Source of the DNA: an uncultured Saprospiraceae bacterium
Lineage (GTDB): Bacteria > Bacteroidota > Bacteroidia > Chitinophagales > Saprospiraceae
NCBI GenBank assembly: GCA_937923485.1
Contig: CALDUE010000092.1
Location: forward strand, 1-49,424
Length of the DNA stretch: 49,424 nucleotides
Direction: 5' to 3'
The position numbers and the translations under genes were made by a program. Of this stretch, positions 43,605 to 49,424 are shown one piece after another (the stretch's first letter is position 1; each line of letters opens with the position of its first letter). Below the pieces are notes generated by a model that was not told the DNA's origin, ran no database searches, and worked only from the letters and a program-made list of their open reading frames with translations.

Positions 43605-44861
43605 ATGCGCATACTTCTCATCGGTTCTGGCGGTCGCGAGCACGCCATTGCTTGGAAACTTCAGCAAAGTCTTCGACTCACTAAGCTTTTTATCGCTCCA
43701 GGAAATGCAGGAACCGCACAGATCGGGACCAATGTACCTGTCGATGTAGCGAATCATGATGAAGTGGCAAGTTTTTGCGCAAGCGAGAAGATCGACATGG
43801 TCGTCGTGGGACCTGAAGTCCCATTAGTTGCTGGGCTTTGTGATGACCTTTCGGCAAAACTTCCTTCACTAAAGCTCGTCGGACCGGGTGCTGCTGGGGC
43901 GCAACTCGAAGGTTCCAAGGCCTTCAGCAAGGCGTTTATGGCCGAGTTTGGAATCCCTACCGCAGCGTACCAAACCTTCACCGCTGGGGATGTTGCCGCA
44001 GCTAAGGAGTTTTTGCGAAAGCTGGAACCTCCATACGTCTTAAAGGCCGATGGTCTCGCCGCAGGAAAAGGAGTTGTCATCCCACATACACTAGCAGAAG
44101 CAGAGCAGGAACTCGACGAGATGCTTAGCGGGAAATTTGGAGAAGCAAGCGCCAAAGTGGTCATCGAAGAATTTTTAGACGGTCCAGAATTCAGCGTATT
44201 CGTGCTTACCGATGGCGACGATTATCAACTTTTGCCCGTCGCCCGCGATTACAAGCGTGCAGGAGAAGGTGATACTGGCCCTAACACGGGAGGAATGGGA
44301 GCCGTGAGCCCTGTCCCTTTTGCCGATAAACACATGATGGCCAAAGTGCGTGAACGTATAGTAGAGCCTACGCTTCACGGTCTACGCACACGAGGAATTC
44401 CCTATACAGGAATTATCTTCCTCGGCCTAATAAACGTTAAAGATGAGCCTTACGTCATCGAGTACAACTGTCGACTAGGAGATCCTGAAACAGAAGTGAT
44501 CATGCCTCGCATTACCAGCGATTTGCTAAGCTTATTTGATAGCATGTTCGATGGTACGCTTTCGCAAAACCAGTTAAGTATCGACAGCCGGGCAGCTGCC
44601 ACCGTCGTCATGGCCAGCGGAGGATATCCTTCGAGTTATGAGAAAGGGAAAACCATTTCAGGACTTGACGAGCTAAACGATTGCATCCCTTTCCTTGCCG
44701 GGGTAAAGGAGCAGGAAGGCAGGCTCGTAACGAATGGTGGAAGGGTACTTATGCTTACAAGTTATGGGCTAACCTATATGGAAGCGGCGGAAATGAGCAA
44801 GCGATCGGCTGCATCCGTGCATTTTGAGGGCGGGTTTTTCCGAAAGGACATCGGTAAATAG
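43605..44861 (+). CDS. purD: Phosphoribosylamine-glycine ligase
   Basis: This 418-residue ATP-grasp enzyme makes glycinamide ribonucleotide in purine synthesis. Blocks are MRILLIGSGGREHAIAWKL, APGNAGTAQIG, VVVGPEVPLVAGLCDDL, YVLKADGLAAGKGVVIP, DYKRAGEGDTGPNTGGMGAVSP and YVIEYNCRLGDPETEVIMPRI, in normal order and length. A complete TAnnTTTG lies four bases before the ATG. Two imperfect 14-mers (44009 and, weaker, 43771) lie in the coding sequence. It converges on the pseudouridine synthase gene. Confidence 0.97.
   Translation: MRILLIGSGGREHAIAWKLQQSLRLTKLFIAPGNAGTAQIGTNVPVDVANHDEVASFCASEKIDMVVVGPEVPLVAGLCDDLSAKLPSLKLVGPGAAGAQLEGSKAFSKAFMAEFGIPTAAYQTFTAGDVAAAKEFLRKLEPPYVLKADGLAAGKGVVIPHTLAEAEQELDEMLSGKFGEASAKVVIEEFLDGPEFSVFVLTDGDDYQLLPVARDYKRAGEGDTGPNTGGMGAVSPVPFADKHMMAKVRERIVEPTLHGLRTRGIPYTGIIFLGLINVKDEPYVIEYNCRLGDPETEVIMPRITSDLLSLFDSMFDGTLSQNQLSIDSRAAATVVMASGGYPSSYEKGKTISGLDELNDCIPFLAGVKEQEGRLVTNGGRVLMLTSYGLTYMEAAEMSKRSAASVHFEGGFFRKDIGK
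44009..44022 (+). repeat. 14-mer copy, one mismatch (position 6 T)
   Basis: GTTTTTGCGAAAGC, in purD, reading F-L-R-K-L. Confidence 0.7.
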
Positions 44862-44894
44862 GCGCAGGTCCTCACGGTGAGTGCAACTATAGCT

Positions 44895-45647
44895 CTACCT
44901 TTTTTCTTGGTTTTGTGAGGAGACTGGCCCAGCGTAACTGTCTTTGAGCAATTGCTTCAAGTGTTGCACCTCCGTAGTTGTAAAATCACGCGCTACGCCA
45001 TATTCCAATTTCCCAAGAGGCATGTGCATGATGCGCACGCGACGTAGTTTCCGTACACGGTAGTCGAGCGTCTCGCACATTCTTCTGATCTGGCGGTTGA
45101 GGCCCTGTACAATGACGATTCGGAACGTTTTCGGTGCTACTTGCTCTACGTAAGCTGGCTTGGTGGTGACTTTCAACCCTGGGAGATAAACACCTTCTGC
45201 TACACGTCTTAGAAAGGAAAGCGAGACAGGCTTATCGACGGTGACCACGTATTCCTTCTCATGCTCATTGGCTGCACGAAGAATTTTATTGACTTCGTCT
45301 CCGTCGTTGGTTAGCCAAATTAGCCCTTCTGAGTTCTTATCGAGCCTTCCTACAGGAAAAACTCTTCCAGGATACCCTACAGCATCGATGATGTTGGTAG
45401 GGTCGCGTTTGTCGGTAGTGCATGTGATACCAACAGGTTTGTGATAGGCTAGCCATACGGCGTTGGGCTTGCGACCAATAGGCTCTCCATCAATGAGAAC
45501 GACGTCCTTTTTTCGCACGCGGTTGCCTTTTCGGGCGACTTCTCCATTGAGCTTGACACGCCCTTCATCTATCATGACATCTGCTTGTCTGCGAGAACAA
45601 ACACCACTTGCAGCGATAAATTTATTGAGAGATATGCTGTCGGCCAT
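44895..45647 (-). CDS. rluF: 23S rRNA pseudouridine synthase, RluF/RluB type
   Basis: This enzyme of 250 residues from the ATG at 45647 converts uridine to pseudouridine in large-subunit rRNA. The S4 domain (SLNKFIAASGVCSRRQADVMIDEGRVKLNGE) is followed by the RsuA-family catalytic motif VGRLDKNSEGLIWLTNDGD (catalytic Asp in GRLD) and the NRQIRRMCETLDYRVRKLRRVRI block. An ATG at 45749 would add 34 unlike residues. The shorter start is preferred because the S4 domain begins there and TACCTTCG lies four bases upstream. RluF rather than RluB is suggested by sequence character only. Confidence 0.85.
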   Translation of the reverse strand: MADSISLNKFIAASGVCSRRQADVMIDEGRVKLNGEVARKGNRVRKKDVVLIDGEPIGRKPNAVWLAYHKPVGITCTTDKRDPTNIIDAVGYPGRVFPVGRLDKNSEGLIWLTNDGDEVNKILRAANEHEKEYVVTVDKPVSLSFLRRVAEGVYLPGLKVTTKPAYVEQVAPKTFRIVIVQGLNRQIRRMCETLDYRVRKLRRVRIMHMPLGKLEYGVARDFTTTEVQHLKQLLKDSYAGPVSSQNQEKR

Positions 45648-45651
45648 GTGG

Positions 45652-45659
45652 CGAAGGTA
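45652..45659 (-). promoter_or_regulatory. TAnnTTYG element four bases before the preferred rluF ATG
   Basis: On the minus strand TACCTTCG is followed by CCAC and the ATG at 45647. It supports the shorter of two candidate starts, since it would lie inside the coding sequence of the longer one. Confidence 0.5.
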
Positions 45660-45821
45660 ATAGCCTGAGTACTCTGGAAAGGGAGAAATCGCTTTCCGTT
45701 TCCTCCCTGCCTGATACCACTCTCTAAACTTATTGAGCGTCTCCCCCATTTAGATCATTTCGTCCACATTCTAGAGACACCTTGCACTCGTTAGCGTTAC
45801 ATTACGTTAGCCAATCTTACC

Positions 45822-46064
45822 ATGTCAACATTCGATTTTTACAGTTACCTCAATACGTACACGCCAGAGCTACAAGCAAAGGCGTTACGATTAGCGAATG
45901 GAGACATGTCCTTTGCACGGGAACTGTATCAGGTCACCGCAACCAGGGCGCTAAAGATGCCTACGGATAGCTGTAATGCTGGAAATGTCGAATTTTTCGT
46001 TGATGGCATTATGCTCGAGGCTTACATGGAGCTTGCCACAGATGAAAACAATCCAGCGCTTTAA
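45822..46064 (+). CDS. Small hypothetical protein (80 residues)
   Basis: An 80-residue ORF with an ATG at 45822 begins MSTFDFYSYLNTYTPELQAKALRLANGDMSFARELYQ and ends ELATDENNPAL. It is mostly helical with no membrane segment. The first half faintly resembles region 2 of extracytoplasmic-function sigma factors (FARELYQVTATRAL), but the conserved acidic core of that region is absent, so I do not assign it. It occupies an otherwise empty gap between the divergent rluF and the convergent cvpA, with an overlap of neither. The family is unknown. Confidence 0.5.
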   Translation: MSTFDFYSYLNTYTPELQAKALRLANGDMSFARELYQVTATRALKMPTDSCNAGNVEFFVDGIMLEAYMELATDENNPAL

Positions 46065-46072
46065 GGAAACAT

Positions 46073-46612
46073 TTACTCCTGGCGAATTTTCTTCCCCTCC
46101 ATGGCCCGCTTACCTGCATCACGCACGTTCTCAAGAGCAGGTTTTGCTTTACCTAGGACTGCATAAGCCTGATCGGGAAAAGCTTCTAACGAAGTGTAGG
46201 TCATACTCTTCTGTTTTGCTTCTGGGCTGATGAGGTTAGCGGAATTGATGAACAGTAAAAGAATACTGAAAACAAGCGTTGCGAGAATTGAGGTCGTCAA
46301 TCCTCCAGCAATCTTATTTATAAAATTCAGGTTCAAGGTCGTAAGTACTCTCTCTATCGCATTTGCGACGAGTCGTAGCAGTAGCAATACCAGCACGAAG
46401 GTTACTACAAAGCCGATGAGAGGTAATGCACCTTCTACAGGTGTCTTAAATAGCCTTGCAATTAACTCTGTTGTCTGAGGTGCAAAACGAACAGCTAGCA
46501 CAAAACCAATGAAAAGTGCTGCAATTGACACGACTGTTCGGATAATTCCTCGAGAGTAGCCCCAATAGAAACCAAAAGCCGCAACTGCTGCAAAAACTAG
46601 ATCAATCCACAT
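46073..46612 (-). CDS. CvpA family membrane protein
   Basis: This 179-residue membrane protein has four hydrophobic segments and the CvpA start MWIDLVFAAVAAFGFYWGYSRGIIRTVVSIAALFIGFVLAVRFA. The third and fourth helices (LPLIGFVVTFVLVLLLLRLV, GGLTTSILATLVFSILLLFI) follow, then a charged cytoplasmic tail. CvpA in Escherichia coli relates to colicin V production and to purine-linked operons and stress tolerance. Its biochemical role is not settled. TATGTTTG lies exactly four bases before the ATG. Confidence 0.85.
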   Translation of the reverse strand: MWIDLVFAAVAAFGFYWGYSRGIIRTVVSIAALFIGFVLAVRFAPQTTELIARLFKTPVEGALPLIGFVVTFVLVLLLLRLVANAIERVLTTLNLNFINKIAGGLTTSILATLVFSILLLFINSANLISPEAKQKSMTYTSLEAFPDQAYAVLGKAKPALENVRDAGKRAMEGKKIRQE

Positions 46613-46616
46613 AGGT

Positions 46617-46624
46617 CAAACATA
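46617..46624 (-). promoter_or_regulatory. TATGTTTG element four bases before the cvpA ATG
   Basis: On the minus strand TATGTTTG matches TAnnTTTG completely, followed by ACCT and the ATG at 46612. Confidence 0.55.
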
Positions 46625-46802
46625 CACGGATCGTTGATTCGTAACATGTTATGTTGAAATATGGACGCGTATTTGCACCGAGAAGGTCAAAATGCGATTA
46701 TTTGGCGTTTTCTTTTACTTATTAACGGTGTTTTACATGTTAAATCGTAAACTTGTTGCTCAGTTGATTCTTTTTAGCTGATAGAGACTACCAAATTCAC
46801 AC

Positions 46803-47291
46803 ATGAAACAACTTCTTTTTTCTGCGCTCTTACTGTTTTGCGCATCTACTTTGCTGGCAATAGCCCCTGGTCCTCAACCTAAAAATAAAACCCTGCCTAA
46901 GGTATTTATTCTTGGCCAATTTGAGAGCAGCTACGATGATCTAGTTGTCTCATACGAGCAGAGTTTATTGACCGCATGCGACTGCACGATGAAGGTTGCA
47001 TTCGGTAAGTGGCTTGGCATGCTTCACGAATTGGAGCTCTATGCAGCGAGACAAGATGTTGACATCCGCGGAGTTAAGGTTTGGCTTCATGTCTTTTGGA
47101 AGCCTGACGGGTCAATCGATCATATTGCTTACCATCTGCGCCCAAATAGTAAGGTGATGGATGAAAAGTTGATGAGTGATTTACTCGATGGTTTCGCTAA
47201 ACAGTACAGTTTCCCCCTTACTGCAGAGACTGGTTTTGCACATTATTCTACAGGTTCTTTCCCTGTTTTTGGTGAAGTAGCTGGAGAATAA
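46803..47291 (+). CDS. Secreted hypothetical protein
   Basis: This 162-residue protein has a signal peptide (MKQLLFSALLLFCASTLLAIA) followed by a Pro-rich stretch. The mature part includes VFILGQFESSYDDLVVSYEQSLLTACDC and VWLHVFWKPDGSIDHIAYHLRPNSKVMDEKLMSDLL. The strand-turn-helix order (LHVFWKPDGSIDHIAYHL, then a helix) is reminiscent of a TonB C-terminal-like fold, but TonB itself has features missing here. I recognise no family. An intrinsic terminator follows the stop. Confidence 0.65.
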   Translation: MKQLLFSALLLFCASTLLAIAPGPQPKNKTLPKVFILGQFESSYDDLVVSYEQSLLTACDCTMKVAFGKWLGMLHELELYAARQDVDIRGVKVWLHVFWKPDGSIDHIAYHLRPNSKVMDEKLMSDLLDGFAKQYSFPLTAETGFAHYSTGSFPVFGEVAGE

Positions 47292-47324
47292 TAAAGCCGC
47301 TAAGAAGTCATAGCATTGTCAGTT

Positions 47325-47363
47325 AAAAGCCCTGTTTGCACCCTTGCAAACAGGGCTTTTTTT
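47325..47363 (+). terminator. Rho-independent terminator before ahcY
   Basis: AAAAGCCCTGTTTGCA (47325-47340) pairs perfectly with TGCAAACAGGGCTTTT (47345-47360) around CCCT, with T to 47363. It closes the secreted-protein gene. Confidence 0.92.
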
Positions 47364-47388
47364 ATGCCATTAATTCTTAGGATTATAG

Positions 47389-47396
47389 TACTTTCG
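47389..47396 (+). promoter_or_regulatory. TACTTTCG element upstream of ahcY
   Basis: TACTTTCG matches TAnnTTYG and lies 42 bases before the ahcY ATG, just after the preceding terminator. It would give a normal short leader, unlike the N4 group. Confidence 0.4.
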
Positions 47397-47438
47397 TAAC
47401 TCAAATCTCAAGGAACTTTTCCTTGTAAAATTACCCGA

Positions 47439-48749
47439 ATGGATACTGCTACGACCACCCGTTACAAGGTCAAAGACATCAACTTGGCCGATTGGGGCCG
47501 TAAGGAAATTGAACTTGCTGAAGCTGAAATGCCAGGCCTCATGGCTTTGCGTGAAGAGTTTGGCGCAAGTCAGCCACTTAAAGGAGCTCGTATTGCGGGC
47601 TGCCTCCACATGACTATCCAAACAGCGGTCCTTATCGAGACGCTGACTGCATTGGGTGCAGAGGTTACCTGGAGTTCATGTAACATCTTCTCAACTCAAG
47701 ATCAAGCCGCAGCCGCTATTGCTGCTACGGGAGTTCCTGTTTTTGCTTGGAAGGGCATGAACGAGGAAGAGTTTGACTGGTGTATCGAGCAGACGCTCAC
47801 TGCCTTTGAGGATGGTAAGCCACTCAATATGATTCTCGATGATGGTGGAGACCTTACAAATATGGTACTCGACCGCTATCCAAACTTGGTCGACGATATC
47901 CGTGGACTTTCTGAGGAGACTACTACAGGCGTTCACCGCCTGTACGAGCGCATGAAGAACGGTACGCTCACAATGCCTGCGATCAACATCAACGACTCTG
48001 TAACCAAGTCAAAGTTCGACAACAAATACGGCTGTAAAGAATCTTGTGTGGACGCGATTCGTCGTGCGACAGACGTCATGATTGCTGGTAAAGTTGCCGT
48101 TGTTGCTGGATACGGCGACGTTGGTAAAGGCTCTGCTGCTTCACTTCGAGGTGCAGGCGCTCGTATCATCATTACCGAGATCGACCCGATTTGCGCGCTA
48201 CAGGCTGCAATGGATGGATTCGAGGTTAAGCCAATGGACAAAGCTGTTCTTGAAGCGGACATCATTGTAACTGCCACTGGAAACAAGGATATCCTCGTTG
48301 GACGTCACTTCGAGAAGATGAAGGATAAGGCTATCGTAGCAAATATTGGTCACTTTGACAACGAGATCGATGTGGCTTGGTTGAAAGAAAACCACGGCCA
48401 GTCGCACGTTAACATTAAGCCACAGGTTGATAAGTACACGATTGACAACCACGACATCATACTTCTAGCAGAAGGACGCCTCGTAAACCTAGGTTGTGCT
48501 ACCGGACACCCAAGCTTCGTGATGAGTAACTCATTTACAAACCAAGTTCTTGCCCAGCTTGAGCTATGGCAGAATACCGACAAGTACGAGAACAAGGTCT
48601 ACATGCTTCCTAAGCACCTCGATGAGAAGGTTGCATTGCTCCACCTAGCAAAGATCGGAGTTGAGCTAGAAAGTCTTTCTAAAGATCAAGCTGACTATAT
48701 CGGTGTTCCTACTGAAGGCCCTTACAAGCCAGAGTACTACCGCTACTAG
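47439..48749 (+). CDS. ahcY: Adenosylhomocysteinase
   Basis: This 436-residue enzyme hydrolyses S-adenosylhomocysteine to homocysteine and adenosine in the methyl cycle. Blocks are [52 protein letters not shown], the NAD site [31 protein letters not shown] and the C-terminal [14 protein letters not shown] plus PYKPEYYRY. Length matches the bacterial enzyme without a large insert. Its product feeds SAM-dependent reactions such as those of the radical-SAM and methyltransferase genes in this window. A terminator follows. Confidence 0.97.
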   Translation: MDTATTTRYKVKDINLADWGRKEIELAEAEMPGLMALREEFGASQPLKGARIAGCLHMTIQTAVLIETLTALGAEVTWSSCNIFSTQDQAAAAIAATGVPVFAWKGMNEEEFDWCIEQTLTAFEDGKPLNMILDDGGDLTNMVLDRYPNLVDDIRGLSEETTTGVHRLYERMKNGTLTMPAININDSVTKSKFDNKYGCKESCVDAIRRATDVMIAGKVAVVAGYGDVGKGSAASLRGAGARIIITEIDPICALQAAMDGFEVKPMDKAVLEADIIVTATGNKDILVGRHFEKMKDKAIVANIGHFDNEIDVAWLKENHGQSHVNIKPQVDKYTIDNHDIILLAEGRLVNLGCATGHPSFVMSNSFTNQVLAQLELWQNTDKYENKVYMLPKHLDEKVALLHLAKIGVELESLSKDQADYIGVPTEGPYKPEYYRY

Positions 48750-48812
48750 GAGTCCGTTTTTGTAGGCCTTTCGTTTACTAAGACTTCGGTCTAGCCATCA
48801 CTTAGACCTTTG

Positions 48813-48826
48813 GCTTTCGCCAAAAC
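48813..48826 (-). repeat. 14-mer, exact, beside the ahcY terminator
   Basis: Plus strand GCTTTCGCCAAAAC. Flanking bases extend the hairpin to TTTGGC/GCCAAA around TTTC (48810-48826), directly before the terminator. Confidence 0.9.
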
Positions 48827-48830
48827 TTTT

Positions 48831-48866
48831 AGCCCGTCTGTTCGAAAGAGCAGACGGGCTATTTTA
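48831..48866 (+). terminator. Terminator after ahcY
   Basis: AGCCCGTCTG (48831-48840) pairs with CAGACGGGCT (48851-48860), extended inward by TTC against GAG with one G-U pair, and is followed by ATTTTATTT. The exact 14-mer (48813-48826) lies four bases upstream. Confidence 0.82.
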
Positions 48867-49000
48867 TTTGTGACTTTCGGCTGACGTCTTATTGAAAATT
48901 AACCGAAAGATGTTTAAAGCCTATTTATATTTTTTCTTTTCTTTAACATTTCAATTATAGTCCCATCTTCTATCTCATTCAAGCCTTGTAAAACTTACAA

Positions 49001-49424
49001 TTGAAACAGTTTACACGACAGCTTATACTCTTCGGAACGCTTCTCTTAATTTCCTTAGAGATACTTGCTCAAGCACCTCCAATCTGTGGTCCGAACCCGG
49101 TCATGACTCCTTTTTGCAATCAAGCTTGCATCATTTGCGACATCGATGGATTTTCTGGAGTCAATGGATCACCAACTCCAAACTGGGATGAGCCTGCTGG
49201 ATTTTGTGCGCCCACGCCGCACAACCTTCGCTGGATAGGATTCATCGCAGGATCAGTGGACCTCACACTATAAATTTTCGTGGATAACTGCACTATTTTT
49301 CCTGTGAATAGTAGAGGGCTACAAATGGGAGTATATGAAGTGATTGATTGTAATGTGAATGCCGCAGTAGCTGTCACAAATTGTGATCCGCGGGTAAGAC
49401 CTGGTGAGACAGCTGTCCTTAGCA
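49001..49424 (+). pseudogene. Secreted-protein gene interrupted by an in-frame TAA (runs off window)
   Basis: A TTG-started frame encodes a signal peptide (MKQFTRQLILFGTLLLISLEILAQ) and the Cys-rich segment PPICGPNPVMTPFCNQACIICDIDGFSG. It reaches GSVDLTL and meets TAA at 49271-49273. The same frame stays open to the window end and continues with protein-like sequence (IFVDNCTIFPVNSRGLQMG, then VYEVIDCNVNAAVAVTNC). CAA in place of TAA would restore it, a single base change. This resembles N-terminal regions of large Saprospiria secreted proteins. It is either a nonsense mutation, a sequencing error, or a recently truncated gene. The remainder lies outside the window. Confidence 0.7.

Noticed and set aside
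45648-45749. N-terminal extension of the pseudouridine synthase from the ATG at 45749
   Set aside because: The 34 extra residues precede the S4 domain and contain the TACCTTCG promoter-like element, so the later ATG is preferred.
46692-46781. 29-codon hydrophobic ORF upstream of the secreted-protein gene
   Set aside because: Very short, AT-rich, and ends just before the next gene's ATG; most likely chance.
1-49424. CRISPR arrays, rRNA, phage or transposase genes
   Set aside because: No direct-repeat arrays with spacers and no recognisable genes of these classes were found on either strand.

Overview
The window looks like chromosomal DNA of a gliding-type member of the Bacteroidota, most likely near the Saprospiria. 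The evidence is a complete sprA (type IX secretion translocon), gldH, a type IX C-terminal sorting domain, a futalosine-pathway mqnC, frequent TTG/GTG starts, almost no Shine-Dalgarno sites, and promoter elements of the Bacteroidota form TAnnTTTG. It is mostly core genome. I found no rRNA, tRNA, CRISPR array, phage or transposase gene.

Layout. 1-5.9 kb: a sugar-nucleotide transferase (start cut by the window edge), an exported alpha/beta hydrolase, a two-gene redox operon (FAD oxidoreductase plus polytopic Fe-S protein) and a T9SS-exported protein. 6-13 kb: queD, then holB-ricT, lpdA, mqnC and nadC. 13-22 kb: a MITE-like repeat, a small membrane protein, pyrD divergent from a GHMP kinase, a methyltransferase, a TPR/PD40/OmpA/SPOR envelope protein, an E2 acyltransferase, cinA and birA. 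22-30 kb: rsfS, ftsH, a two-component system, a Skp-like chaperone, a site-2 protease and an acyl-CoA dehydrogenase. 30-35 kb: grpE-dnaJ-gldH, an outer-membrane barrel, a DUF427 protein and a lipoprotein. 35-43.5 kb: the 7.4-kb sprA downstream of ruvA. 43.6-49.4 kb: purD, an RluF-type pseudouridine synthase, a small ORF, cvpA, a secreted protein, ahcY, and a secreted-protein gene broken by an in-frame TAA.

Two layers of signal are not explained by the genes. (1) A non-palindromic 14-mer, GTTTTGGCGAAAGC, occurs nine times exactly and at least eight more times with one mismatch. It appears on both strands, inside genes in five of the six possible reading registers, and between genes. Its last eight bases, GCGAAAGC, are the sequence of a very stable DNA mini-hairpin. 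It behaves like a genome-wide DNA signal (uptake, partition or nucleoid type). (2) Several genes (nadC, ruvA, purD, rluF, cvpA, and approximately cinA, birA and the DUF427 gene) carry TAnnTTYG exactly four bases before the start codon, which predicts leaderless mRNAs.

Smaller regulatory leads are a 9-bp inverted repeat upstream of grpE-dnaJ-gldH, a 13-bp inverted repeat downstream of lpdA, and three GCAAG half-sites at 15-bp intervals upstream of the redox operon. All counts were made by eye and no database search was run.
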